DNA of 64,000 bases from an uncultured Croceitalea sp. Lineage in GTDB: Bacteria; Bacteroidota; Bacteroidia; Flavobacteriales; Flavobacteriaceae. The notes beneath the pieces are model-generated. The model was not told the DNA's origin, made no database searches, and saw only the letters and a list, made by a program, of their open reading frames with translations. The stretch lies in assembly GCA_947499565.1 (NCBI GenBank), contig CANMOV010000001.1:1178001-1242000 (forward strand). Reading direction: 5' to 3'. The translations under genes were made by a program, and so were the position numbers. Of this stretch, positions 1 to 8,731 are shown in pieces (the stretch's first letter is position 1; every line of letters begins with the position of its first letter).

Positions 1-1036
1 TTCCACCTTCTTCCTTAGCCAAATCGATATAATACATAATTTTATCGAAATGCGCTTTTGATACAATTGCTCCTATTTTTACATCTGAATCTATTGGATT
101 ACCTACTTTAAGTTCCGATGTTTTTTTTACAAAATCTATTTTAAACTTTTCATAGATACTTTTTTCAACAAAAATTTTAGAACCACATAAACAGATTTGC
201 CCTTGATTGGCAAAAGAAGAACGTAACGTAGTTTCCAACATCTTATCATAATTACAGTCTGCAAAAATGATGTTTGGGTTCTTTCCTCCCATTTCTAAAG
301 AATACTTCTTAAAAGATGGAGCCGCTTTTAAAGCAATATCCGCCCCCACTTTAGTACTGCCAGTAAAAGAAATTGCTTTAATATCCTTATGCGCACTTAA
401 GACAGCCCCAGTGTTTTGGCCTTGTCCGTGAACCACATTAAGAACTCCGTGCGGCAACCCTACTTCCTTACATATTTTTGAAAATAAATACGCCGTCATA
501 GGCGTAACTTCAGATGGTTTTGCAACAACTGTATTCCCTGCAGCTAAAGCAGGTGCGATTTTCCATGTAAAAAGATACAATGGAAGGTTCCAGGGCGATA
601 TACATGCAACTGGGCCTAAAGGTCTCCTTAAAGTATAATTAATTGCTTTGCCATTCATTTCGTGTGCTTCGGAGGCAAACTGCATAATTGCAGTTGCAAA
701 AAAACGCATATTGCTTGCTGCTCTAGGAATATCAACTGATTTTGCTAACCATAAAGGTTTACCATTATCTATGGATTCCGCTAAAGCTAATCCATCTAAA
801 TCGGCTTCGATAGCTCTTGAAATTTTCATTAAAAAATCATGCCGTTCCTCAATACTTGTTGCCGACCATGACGGATATGCTTTTTTGGCGGCAGCTACAG
901 CCTCTTCAATATCTGATGCATCAGAATCTGGAACTTTAGCGTAAACTTTAACAACAGCTGGGTTATACACATCCAATTCTTTATTAGAATTTGATTGCTT
1001 AAGTACCCCGTTGATATAATTAGCTATAGAAATCAT
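1..1036 (-). CDS. Aldehyde dehydrogenase, 2-aminomuconate semialdehyde dehydrogenase-like (3' part beyond window)
   Basis: The first 345 residues of an NAD(P)-dependent aldehyde dehydrogenase are present and the C-terminus lies outside the window. The ATG at 1036 gives the usual family start (MISIANYINGV). Visible family motifs are ISPWNLPLYL (residues about 147-156), the cofactor-loop FTGSTKVG (about 224), the general-base Glu in LEMGGKNP (about Glu248) and the nucleophilic Cys in NQGQICLC (about Cys282). The SSFANQGQICLC stretch and the surrounding residues match, from memory, the ALDH8A1/AmnC branch that oxidises 2-aminomuconate semialdehyde in the kynurenine pathway. The exact substrate is an inference. 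No kynurenine-pathway neighbour is visible on this side. The gene has the same strand as the xylose operon upstream but is separated by 340 bases. Confidence 0.85.
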   Translation of the reverse strand, partial: MISIANYINGVLKQSNSNKELDVYNPAVVKVYAKVPDSDASDIEEAVAAAKKAYPSWSATSIEERHDFLMKISRAIEADLDGLALAESIDNGKPLWLAKSVDIPRAASNMRFFATAIMQFASEAHEMNGKAINYTLRRPLGPVACISPWNLPLYLFTWKIAPALAAGNTVVAKPSEVTPMTAYLFSKICKEVGLPHGVLNVVHGQGQNTGAVLSAHKDIKAISFTGSTKVGADIALKAAPSFKKYSLEMGGKNPNIIFADCNYDKMLETTLRSSFANQGQICLCGSKIFVEKSIYEKFKIDFVKKTSELKVGNPIDSDVKIGAIVSKAHFDKIMYYIDLAKEEGG

Positions 1037-1376
1037 CAAAAATAATTCAGTTAAAGTTCCCTATATTTTTTCGAATTTCAACAGGCTCGCTATATTTTTT
1101 TCAAATAGTCCTGCAAAGCACATAGCGCTATCGCTAAAAAGCTGATTTAGCTTGAGTAAAATTACTCAGTTAAGAAAATACCATTTATTATTTTAATGCA
1201 GACCTCACTAAGTATCCGAATTCTAAATTTGAAAAACAAATGCGAAAGGGCCTTATAGATTCAAAAAGGTTAAAAGATTAATCCATTAAAAATGAAAAGC
1301 TATTAGATAGCATGGGCTATGAGTACGTTTAAAAGTATGACGAGGTTTTTAGTTTCGGTATAAAATCACCTCAAAA
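1037..1376. other. Intergenic region with a hairpin and a decayed plus-strand reading frame
   Basis: No intact gene is seen here. A perfect inverted repeat (TGAGTAA, two bases, TTACTCA) lies at 1153-1168. It has no T-tract, so it is not a clear terminator. From about 1195 to 1380 the plus strand carries a protein-like frame (NADLTKYPNSKF..., KQMRKGLIDSKRL, LLDSMGYEYV) broken by TAA stops at 1276-1278 and 1330-1332. This may be the remnant of a lost gene, but I do not recognise the family and it could be chance. Confidence 0.35.
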
Positions 1377-2993
1377 TCAACCAGTAAAATACGTTAAGAT
1401 AACAAGTACTACCAAAATCAACAATATAGATAAAATGATATCAAACAAGGAAAAACTTTGTTTTGACAATTGTTTATCCTCAGCAGTCAATGTTCCCAGC
1501 GATAAGCCTTCAATAGAGGTGTAATTGGGTGCGGTGGTAAAAAGGGATACCGTAATACATATAATTACCGAAAATAGGAACATAAAAATGGCCATGTGTG
1601 CAAAATTTATTGTCGCAAAGGATAAAAATACCCCTGAAAGACCAGCTTGATAAATTTCTGCCAAGATTCTCAAAACCGCAACGAGTAAGCCAGAGAAAAG
1701 GGTAATGATTGCAGCTTTCGAATTGACTCTCTTCCAAATAATACCCAGCAAAAATACTGCCGTAATTGGTGGTGCAATATAAGATTGGACACTTTGTAAG
1801 TATTGATATAAAACACCCCCTCCAATTTTTTCCATAATGGGAATCCAGATAATACCAAGAAAAACAACTATGCTGGTTGCCACTTTTCCTATTCTCAACA
1901 ACTTTTTTTCATCTGTATAAGGTCTGAGTTTTTTATAGATGTCTATAGTGAAGATTGTAGAACATGAATTAAATACTGATGCCAAGGAGCTCATTAATGC
2001 AGCCATCAATCCTCCGGCCACGAGTCCCTTAAGTCCTACTGGCAGTAGGGTCTTTACCAAAACAGGAAATACCTCATCACTTTTCTCATAAACCAACACC
2101 CCTTGTTTTGCAAGGGCAAATGCAATGATACCCGGTATCAAAAAAATGAAAATGGGCAATAATTTCAAATAAGCCCCAAAGATTGCCCCTCTACGACCGA
2201 TTTTTATATTGTTTGCTGCCAAGGTTCGTTGTACGATATATTGGTCTGTACACCAATACCATATCCCGACAATAGTACCACCAAACAACATTCCTGTCCA
2301 TGGGAAATCTGGATCAGAAATAGGTCGCCACATATTAAAGTGTTCATCCCCAGCGCTTAAACGAAGTTGCTCCCATCCACCAACTTCCTGCAAGCCCAAA
2401 TAGGTAATGATTATAGAACCTACAATAAGAATCACAGTTTGTAGGGTTTCGGTATAAATAACCGCTTTCATTCCTCCTATAACAGTATACGCACCTGTAA
2501 AAATTACTATGCCAATGGCACCATACCAAAATGGAATTCCCAGTAGCTCAGAAACAACAATACCACCGGCATAAATAGTTACCGAAACTTTAGTGACTAT
2601 ATATCCCACTAATGAAAATATGGAAAGAAACCAGCGCGATCTTGCATCAAAACGTTTTTCCAGAAATTCAGGCATAGTGAAGGCTTTGCTCCTGAAATAA
2701 AATGGTAAGAATAACCAGCCCAAGAGCAGCACTATCCAAGCATGGAGTTCATAATGGGCCATAGGCATACCCGATTCCGCACCAGTACCCGCAAGCCCTA
2801 CCACATGTTCCGAACCGATATTAGAAGCAAATATGGAGGCGCCTATCACGAACCATCCAACATTTCTGCCCGCTAGAAAGTAATCTTCAGTATTCTTGTT
2901 TTTTTGTAATACTACCCAAACGGCTACCCCAATAAGTGCGAGAAGGTAAGCGCCAAGTACCCACCAATCTGCAGTTTCCAATATTGACTCCAT
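1377..2993 (-). CDS. Sodium/solute symporter (SSS/SGLT family), probable xylose transporter
   Basis: A 538-residue polytopic membrane protein with about 13-14 hydrophobic segments that fits the sodium:solute symporter family. Typical SSS features are the N-terminal DYFLAGRNVGWFVIGASIF (residues about 37-55), IGSEHVVGLAGTGAESG (about 59-75) and the sodium-site region around GGMKAVIYTETLQ (about 173-185). It is the last gene of a minus-strand operon behind xylB and xylA, with only 11 bases to xylA, which makes Na+-coupled xylose uptake across the inner membrane the likely role. The sugar specificity is inferred from context. A galactose or glucose SGLT-type substrate cannot be excluded. Confidence 0.88.
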   Translation of the reverse strand: MESILETADWWVLGAYLLALIGVAVWVVLQKNKNTEDYFLAGRNVGWFVIGASIFASNIGSEHVVGLAGTGAESGMPMAHYELHAWIVLLLGWLFLPFYFRSKAFTMPEFLEKRFDARSRWFLSIFSLVGYIVTKVSVTIYAGGIVVSELLGIPFWYGAIGIVIFTGAYTVIGGMKAVIYTETLQTVILIVGSIIITYLGLQEVGGWEQLRLSAGDEHFNMWRPISDPDFPWTGMLFGGTIVGIWYWCTDQYIVQRTLAANNIKIGRRGAIFGAYLKLLPIFIFLIPGIIAFALAKQGVLVYEKSDEVFPVLVKTLLPVGLKGLVAGGLMAALMSSLASVFNSCSTIFTIDIYKKLRPYTDEKKLLRIGKVATSIVVFLGIIWIPIMEKIGGGVLYQYLQSVQSYIAPPITAVFLLGIIWKRVNSKAAIITLFSGLLVAVLRILAEIYQAGLSGVFLSFATINFAHMAIFMFLFSVIICITVSLFTTAPNYTSIEGLSLGTLTAEDKQLSKQSFSLFDIILSILLILVVLVILTYFTG

Positions 2994-3004
2994 ATTACTA
3001 TTTA

Positions 3005-4330
3005 TTAGATATATTGATTAAGAATGTTCTCGTACAATTCTTGTTTGCCGCTTATTTGTTTGGGTTCACCATATCCCTTGGCGTGGTTATACAGGTCTGT
3101 CAATGAAAGTTTACCAGCAATGAAATCCGAACCCTTCTCGGTCTTGAATGAGGCATAACGCTTTTGTAAAAGACCTTCATAAGGAGAATTTGCAATAACG
3201 GCGTCAGCTACCAAAAGTGCTCTGGCAAAAGTATCAGCACCGCCAATATGGGCTAAGAAGATATCCTCCAAATCGGTAGAATTACGTCTGGTCTTGGCAT
3301 CAAAATTAATTCCACCGCCTTGTAATCCCCCAGATTTTAGCAATACTAACATAGCTTCTGCAGTTTCCAAAACATTATTGGGAAATTGATCGGTATCCCA
3401 ACCGTTTTGATAATCACCGCGATTGGCATCGATGCTTCCCAACATGCCAGCATTGGCTGCAACCTGTAATTCGTGCTGAAAGGTATGCTGGGCAAGTGTG
3501 GCATGGTTAACCTCGATATTAAGTTTAAAATCATTCTCAAGACCGTATTCCCTTATGAAATTGATGGAAGTGGCCGCGTCAAAATCATACTGGTGTTTGG
3601 TGGGTTCCATAGGTTTGGGTTCAATAAAGAATGTTCCCTTGAACCCTTGGTCTCGCGCATAGTTTTTGGCCATGTTCATAAAGCGGCCAATATTGTCTTG
3701 CTCTAATTTCATATTGGTGTTTAGCAATGACATATATCCTTCGCGACCGCCCCAAAAAACATAATTTTCACCGTTAAGTGCTATAGTAGCATCCAAAGCT
3801 ATTTTTACCTGTGCTCCGGCATGAGCGACTACATCAAAATTTGGATTTGAAGCAGCACCGTTCATATATCTAGGGTTGGAAAAGCAATTTGCCGTTCCCC
3901 AAAGTAGTTTTACGCCGGACGCTTCCTGCTTTTGCTTAAGATAGTCGACAAGGATATGAATCCGTTTTTCTGATTTGGCCAAAGTGTCCGCTTCATCAAC
4001 GAGGTCAAAATCATGAAAACAATAGTAACCGAACCCCATTTTTGTGATAAACTCAAATGCGGCATCTGCTTTGTCCTTGGCCATTTGTATGGGATCGGTA
4101 GCGTTTGCCCAAGGAAAACTTTTTGTTCCTGGACCAAAAGGATCACCACCTATTCCACAGAGTGTATGCCAATAGGCCATGGCAAATTTGAAATGCTCAT
4201 ACATTGTTTTTCCAGCTACTACCTGGTCTGGATTGTAAAATTTGTACGCCATGGGATTGTCGGATTCTCGTCCTTCAAATTTGATGTCCCCAATGCCTTT
4301 AAAAAATTCTTTTTCTCCTATAAGCGCCAT
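3005..4330 (-). CDS. xylA: Xylose isomerase
   Basis: This 441-residue enzyme converts D-xylose to D-xylulose in the cytoplasm and has the length of the class II xylose isomerases. Visible residues are the catalytic His-Asp pair in [12 protein letters not shown] (His106, Asp109), VFWGGREGY (about 191-199), and the metal/substrate loop [18 protein letters not shown] (about 234-251) with its Glu and Lys. The C-terminal [11 protein letters not shown] contains further metal ligands. The gene lies 9 bases after xylB and 11 bases before the symporter gene, so the three should be co-transcribed. Start and stop are unambiguous and nothing is missing. Confidence 0.97.
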   Translation of the reverse strand: MALIGEKEFFKGIGDIKFEGRESDNPMAYKFYNPDQVVAGKTMYEHFKFAMAYWHTLCGIGGDPFGPGTKSFPWANATDPIQMAKDKADAAFEFITKMGFGYYCFHDFDLVDEADTLAKSEKRIHILVDYLKQKQEASGVKLLWGTANCFSNPRYMNGAASNPNFDVVAHAGAQVKIALDATIALNGENYVFWGGREGYMSLLNTNMKLEQDNIGRFMNMAKNYARDQGFKGTFFIEPKPMEPTKHQYDFDAATSINFIREYGLENDFKLNIEVNHATLAQHTFQHELQVAANAGMLGSIDANRGDYQNGWDTDQFPNNVLETAEAMLVLLKSGGLQGGGINFDAKTRRNSTDLEDIFLAHIGGADTFARALLVADAVIANSPYEGLLQKRYASFKTEKGSDFIAGKLSLTDLYNHAKGYGEPKQISGKQELYENILNQYI

Positions 4331-4339
4331 TGTTATGTT

Positions 4340-5821
4340 TTATTGGTTCAATATGAATTCAAGTTCTTTTTTCCAATTTTGGTATGCAATTTCAAAATGT
4401 TGCCTTTCTTTTTCCGGTTTATGGGTCATGACATAGTCGTTCTTCACATATGCAGAAAAAGTTTCGTATCCTTTTTCGGATAAGATACATGCTCTTGCCG
4501 CCCCTATAGCGCCCGTAGTGTCATAGATTTCAATATCCTGGCCAATCAAAGAAGCTATGGTGGATGCAAAAATTCCTGAGCGGAACAGGTTATCGTTCCC
4601 CGCCCGTATGGCCCGTGCTTTAATGCCATCAGATACCAAAATCTCGATCCCGTAAACAAATGAGAACGCAATGCCCTCTAATGCGGCCCTACATATGTGG
4701 GCTTTTGTATGTCTGTTGAAATCAAGGTTTACAATTCTAGAACCAATATCTTGATTGTTCAGCATGCGTTCAGCACCATTTCCAAAAGGGATGAGGCAGA
4801 CACCATCTGCGCCAATAGCCACCTGCGACGCCAACTTGTTCATTTCTTGATAAGAAGTAACACCAAGATTGTTCAATAGCCAGCGATATTGAATACCAGC
4901 ACCATTAATGCAGAGTAATTTACCAATATTTTTTACCGTTCCTTTCTGATAATTGACATGGGCAAAATTGTTTACCCTTGAGCTTTCTTTTACAGAGAGA
5001 TTGTCTGTAACAGCATAGACGACACCTGAAGTTCCGCCAGTGGCTGCAATTTCTCCCGGATGGAGCACATTCAATGAAAGTGCGTTGTTGGGTTGGTCTC
5101 CCGCTCGGTACAATATAGGAGTTCCTTCCTTTAATCCACTTTCCTTTGCACCACTTTTGGAAAGATTTCCTTGATGGGTATAAGTGGCGACTGTCTCAGG
5201 AATAAAATGGGAAGGAATTTCATAATAATCCAATAAGGTCTTGGAAATGTTATCTTCTTTAAAGTCCCAAAAAATGCCTTCTGAAAGCCCTGAAATAGTT
5301 GTGTTTACTTTATCGGTAAAGCGATAGGCTATATAGTCTCCCGGAAGCATGAACTTGGCAATTTTGCTATAGGTTGTGGGTTCATTTTCTTTTATCCATC
5401 GTAATTTTGATGCGGTAAAATTCCCAGGTGAGTTCAATAAATGGGTGTCGCAAACCTGCTCACCAATTTCATGATAGGCCTTATTGCCTATGTCAACTGC
5501 CCTACTGTCACACCAAATAATGGATTTTCGTAATGTATTGCCCTGTTCATCAATTAGTACAAGACCGTGCATTTGATAGGCTATACCAATACCCAGAATC
5601 TCATTTTCCGGTATTTGACATTTCTTTTTTATTTTTTTTATTCCATTGCAAACATGATTCCACCAGTCTTCAGGGCTTTGTTCGGCCCATCCTTTTTTTC
5701 GGGAGAACATTGACATCTCTTTTTCAGGTTCCTGAACCACAGCAATGCTCTTACCTGAAGTATGCGCCACCAACGCTACTTTAACGGATGAACTTCCTAA
5801 ATCAATCCCTAAAAAATACAT
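4340..5821 (-). CDS. xylB: Xylulokinase
   Basis: A 493-residue FGGY-family carbohydrate kinase that phosphorylates D-xylulose to xylulose-5-phosphate, feeding the pentose phosphate pathway. The ATPase-fold N-terminus MYFLGIDLGSSSVKVAL, the substrate motif QMHGLVLID (about residues 87-95), RAGDQPNNALS with the probable catalytic Asp (about 241-251) and the ATP-binding GGTSGVVYAVTD (about 262) are all present. It is the first gene of the xyl operon. The start at 5821 lies a few bases behind a degenerate -7 element (5826-5833), so the mRNA may have almost no leader. Confidence 0.95.
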   Translation of the reverse strand: MYFLGIDLGSSSVKVALVAHTSGKSIAVVQEPEKEMSMFSRKKGWAEQSPEDWWNHVCNGIKKIKKKCQIPENEILGIGIAYQMHGLVLIDEQGNTLRKSIIWCDSRAVDIGNKAYHEIGEQVCDTHLLNSPGNFTASKLRWIKENEPTTYSKIAKFMLPGDYIAYRFTDKVNTTISGLSEGIFWDFKEDNISKTLLDYYEIPSHFIPETVATYTHQGNLSKSGAKESGLKEGTPILYRAGDQPNNALSLNVLHPGEIAATGGTSGVVYAVTDNLSVKESSRVNNFAHVNYQKGTVKNIGKLLCINGAGIQYRWLLNNLGVTSYQEMNKLASQVAIGADGVCLIPFGNGAERMLNNQDIGSRIVNLDFNRHTKAHICRAALEGIAFSFVYGIEILVSDGIKARAIRAGNDNLFRSGIFASTIASLIGQDIEIYDTTGAIGAARACILSEKGYETFSAYVKNDYVMTHKPEKERQHFEIAYQNWKKELEFILNQ

Positions 5822-5825
5822 TTGG

Positions 5826-5867
5826 CTAAAATATGGAAAAAAAGTGTTATTGTCAAAATGACTATAA
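5826..5867 (-). promoter_or_regulatory. xylB promoter overlapped by a palindromic operator candidate
   Basis: In the gap between xylB and the divergent Nudix regulator lies a 21-base near-palindrome at 5847-5867, with half-sites TTATTGTCA and TGACTATAA separated by three bases (8 of 10 pairs complementary). Read on the minus strand, a -33 TTG (5854-5856) falls inside it and a -7 element TATTTTAG (5826-5833, one mismatch to TAnnTTTG) follows after 20 bases. A regulator bound at the palindrome would therefore block xylB transcription. This is the best operator candidate for the adjacent regulator. The assignment is inferred from position and symmetry. Confidence 0.6.
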
Positions 5868-5880
5868 GCTTTTTTTTTGC

Positions 5881-5888
5881 TAAATTTG
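5881..5888 (+). promoter_or_regulatory. -7 promoter element of the Nudix regulator gene
   Basis: TAAATTTG matches the Bacteroidota -7 consensus TAnnTTTG exactly. It ends only four bases before the ATG at 5893, so the transcript would be leaderless or nearly so. No -33 TTG is found at the expected distance. Confidence 0.5.
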
Positions 5889-5892
5889 AAAT

Positions 5893-6567
5893 ATGGATGG
5901 CATAATACCCAATATCTCTATTGACTGTGTAATCTTTGGTTTTGATTCCGAACTCAAAGTACTCTTGGTAAAACATGCCGACGGTATAGGTAAAGGGGAG
6001 TGGGCGCTACCTGGGGGTTGGGTGAACTTTGATGAATCACTGGATAGTTCCGCTTCAAATATTCTTTTTTTACTGACAGGTTTGAACAATATCTATCTAG
6101 AACAATTGAAGGCCTTTGGGACTGTAGAAAGATATCCTGACCAACGTGTGGTCACTATTGCCTATTATTCTTTGATACGTTCCGATAAAATAGCTTTAAT
6201 ACCTGGTTTTACCGCCTCTGATGTAAGTTGGGTATCCATAACCAATGTTGACCAACTATTATACGACCACAATGAAATATTACAATTTGGGTTAAAGACT
6301 TTGCAAAAAAAAGTAAAGCAAGAACCTATAGGTTTCAACCTATTGCCACCACAGTTCACACTACTGCAATTGCAACAGATTTATGAAGCCGTTCTACAGA
6401 TAGAACTAGATAAACCAAACTTTAGAAGAAAACTTCTTAAAACCGGTCTTTTAAAAAAAATTGATTCCAAACAGTACAATGTACCGCACCGTGCCGCGAA
6501 TCTCTATGAATTTAACAGAAGTGTCTACTTAAAGTACAAAGAGCAAAAGTTTGTTCTTGACTTTTAA
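5893..6567 (+). CDS. Nudix-fold transcriptional regulator (NrtR/AraR type), probable xylose regulator
   Basis: A 224-residue protein with an N-terminal Nudix domain (about 5-145) and a C-terminal winged-helix domain of the NrtR type (about 150-224, with FTLLQLQQIYEAVL and DKPNFRRKLLKTGLLKK). The Nudix box starts correctly (GGWVNFDESLD) but where the catalytic REUXEEXGU motif should be it reads NILFLLTGL. The metal-binding Arg and Glu residues are therefore lost and hydrolase activity is not expected. Non-catalytic Nudix regulators are known in this phylum, for example AraR of Bacteroides thetaiotaomicron, which senses arabinose. The divergent position next to xylB-xylA and the shared operator region make xylose or a related pentose the likely effector. 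Confidence 0.85.
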   Translation: MDGIIPNISIDCVIFGFDSELKVLLVKHADGIGKGEWALPGGWVNFDESLDSSASNILFLLTGLNNIYLEQLKAFGTVERYPDQRVVTIAYYSLIRSDKIALIPGFTASDVSWVSITNVDQLLYDHNEILQFGLKTLQKKVKQEPIGFNLLPPQFTLLQLQQIYEAVLQIELDKPNFRRKLLKTGLLKKIDSKQYNVPHRAANLYEFNRSVYLKYKEQKFVLDF

Positions 6568-6620
6568 TACTAAACTATATTAATCTCTATTTATAAAAAA
6601 CAAAGAACTTTCTAGCTTTA

Positions 6621-6636
6621 TTTGTCGGGATGACAG
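6621..6636 (+). repeat. Possible att-like copy of the tRNA-Pro 3' end
   Basis: TTTGTCGGGATGACAG matches 22330-22345 in 15 of 16 positions and in the same orientation. That second copy covers the last twelve bases of tRNA-Pro(GGG) plus four flanking bases. The tail also forms an inverted repeat with a nearby segment (TGACAGTC at 6631-6638, GACTGTCA at 6663-6670). It sits in the convergent gap 6568-6783, which holds no gene. It could mark the far end of the element integrated at the tRNA, or it could be a chance or dispersed repeat. Confidence 0.3.
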
Positions 6637-6783
6637 TCCTAAAGTGATTTCATTATCTATCTGACTGTCAATATTTTACCTTACTATTTAAAAGCTGTAC
6701 ACCGCATTGCAATTCCTAAGCCAAATAGATACAAATGATGTTATTCTTTAAATATAAAAATATACAAAATTTGAATATAAATT

Positions 6784-8730
6784 TTATTTAATTATAAATT
6801 CAGATCTACGGTTGATATCATGTTCATCAGTTGTACAATCAATTTCATTAGTACATCCGTTCAATAGTTGTGTCTCACCATAACCTTTAGCTTTAAGCCT
6901 ATTTGAACTAATACCTTTGTTTACCAAATAATTTAATGTGGCCTTGGCACGTCTTTTTGAAAGGCTAAGGTTATAACTATCATTTCCCCTACTATCAGTA
7001 TGTGACTTTATAATAATTTTAGATTTTGGAAATTGACGCATATAATCCCGAACTTTTTCCAGTTCGACTATAGCATCGGGTCTTATCGCTGATTTGTCCA
7101 GGTCAAAATAGATAGGCTTGAGTTCTAATAATTTTGCAAGGTCTGTTCCTTCTTTTGCTTGTTTCTCTTCAGGTTTCAGCAACAGTTCCAGGTTGTTGAT
7201 TTCTTTCGATGTTTCAAGTTTGAACTGTGTCTTACCGTCATCGAAGCCACGCTTTGTCCCTATAATATTGTAATCTGTTCCATCGCATTCGATAGCGGCC
7301 GAAAATTCTCCTTTTTCATTTGATTTTGTGGAAGTTATAACATTACCGTTGGTCCCAAAAATCTCTACACTGGTATTTGCCAAAATGCTGCCGTCGTTGC
7401 TATTTTTTACAATACCCGAGATATTCGAAATACACTTGAATACCAGAGGTTCGGTTTCCTGAAAAGAATAGATATCATCACTTCCCAATCCATTAGGTCT
7501 GTTCGAAGCAAAATATCCCTTTTTGCTTTCCGTATCAATAATAAAAGAAAAATCGTCCTCATCACTATTTACAGGTTCTCCCAAGTTCAGTACGTCTTTC
7601 GGTCGATTGGGCAGTATTTCCGAAGCAAAAACATCCAGACCGCCCAGACCGGGATGACCGTCGGAAGCAAAGTATAAGATATCATTGTCTGTAATGAAAG
7701 GGAAGGTCTCCCTACCTTCGGTATTAATTTCCGGCCCAAGGTTAACGGGCTCGCCAAAGTTACCGTCATCGAATAGTTCTACAACCCATATGTCAGAAGC
7801 CCCGAACGTACCCGGTCTATCGGATGCAAAGAAAAGTTTCTTTTCATCACGGTCCAATGTGGGGTGGGCCGTAGAATAATCATCTCCATTGAAAGGCAGC
7901 TCTATGATGTTTTTCCATTCTCCTTCAACAAGATCGGCCCTAAAGATTTTCAACCTGCTAACGCCTTTTTTGTCCCTTGAGAATCGTCTGCCATTATCAG
8001 AATTGTTCCTCGTAAAATAAATAGTCTTTCCATCTTTTGTGAATACAGTAGAAGATTCGTGGGTCTTGGCGTTCAGTTTTTTGGAAAAACGTTTTGGGTT
8101 ATCGGCATTACCGTTTTCATCCATGGTTCCTGAAAATAAATTCAGGAAAGGAGTATCGTTCCATTCGTGGATTCTTCGTGTGGCAATACCAGTGTCCCTG
8201 GCACTGGAGAAAACCAATTGATTTCCGAAAAACGAGGGTGCAAAATCCGAACTTTTAGAGTTGATGTCCGCTAATGATATTTCATAACGCCCAGAACGCT
8301 TTTTGATATCCTCTAGATAATTTCTGTTGTTTGTAAATTTTGATGCTCTTCCGTCGACCTTGGACCTTTTTATGAACTGTTCCATCCATTGATGGGATTC
8401 TTCATATTCCTTCAAACTTTTAAGACTCTGGGCATACCTGAAATAATAGTTGGCTTCGATTTCTACTGAATCCATAGTAAAGAGTTGTCCGTACCACTTG
8501 GCAGCCTCTTCATAATTGGCGTTCAGATAGTTGGCGTTACCAAGGTTCTGAAAAATCTCTTGACTGGTGTAACCCGCTTCGACCATATCTTCATAGGTGC
8601 CAATCGCATCTTGATAGGCAAAAGCTTCATAATCAATTTTGGCCCTTTTGGCCTTTTCATTTTTCTGTGCATTGCCCGAGACGATGCTAAGTATGATGAG
8701 TAGGGCAGGTATATATCTTAGTTTTCTCAT
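6784..8730 (-). CDS. PorE-like OmpA-family protein (TPR - PD40 - carboxypeptidase-regulatory - OmpA)
   Basis: A 648-residue exported protein with a signal peptide (about 1-21). In order it has a TPR-like helical region (about 30-130), WD40/PD40-type beta-propeller repeats (about 150-430, with repeated LFFASDRPG, LYFASDG and GYFASNRP blades), a carboxypeptidase-regulatory-like domain (about 440-515) and a C-terminal OmpA peptidoglycan-binding domain (about 540-648, PIYFDLDKSAIRPDA, SHTDSRGND, NRRSEF). This is the domain order of PorE, the Porphyromonas gingivalis type IX secretion component that anchors to peptidoglycan. Here it ends an operon with a PorP/SprF protein and a giant type IX substrate, with a one-base gap to porP. 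It is probably dedicated to that adhesin. Confidence 0.9.
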   Translation of the reverse strand: MRKLRYIPALLIILSIVSGNAQKNEKAKRAKIDYEAFAYQDAIGTYEDMVEAGYTSQEIFQNLGNANYLNANYEEAAKWYGQLFTMDSVEIEANYYFRYAQSLKSLKEYEESHQWMEQFIKRSKVDGRASKFTNNRNYLEDIKKRSGRYEISLADINSKSSDFAPSFFGNQLVFSSARDTGIATRRIHEWNDTPFLNLFSGTMDENGNADNPKRFSKKLNAKTHESSTVFTKDGKTIYFTRNNSDNGRRFSRDKKGVSRLKIFRADLVEGEWKNIIELPFNGDDYSTAHPTLDRDEKKLFFASDRPGTFGASDIWVVELFDDGNFGEPVNLGPEINTEGRETFPFITDNDILYFASDGHPGLGGLDVFASEILPNRPKDVLNLGEPVNSDEDDFSFIIDTESKKGYFASNRPNGLGSDDIYSFQETEPLVFKCISNISGIVKNSNDGSILANTSVEIFGTNGNVITSTKSNEKGEFSAAIECDGTDYNIIGTKRGFDDGKTQFKLETSKEINNLELLLKPEEKQAKEGTDLAKLLELKPIYFDLDKSAIRPDAIVELEKVRDYMRQFPKSKIIIKSHTDSRGNDSYNLSLSKRRAKATLNYLVNKGISSNRLKAKGYGETQLLNGCTNEIDCTTDEHDINRRSEFIIK

Positions 8731-8731
8731 T

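Noticed and set aside
6631-6670. Inverted repeat TGACAGTC/GACTGTCA as a shared terminator for the convergent genes
   Set aside because: The loop is 24 bases and no T-tract follows on either strand. It is noted only as possible context for the att-like word.
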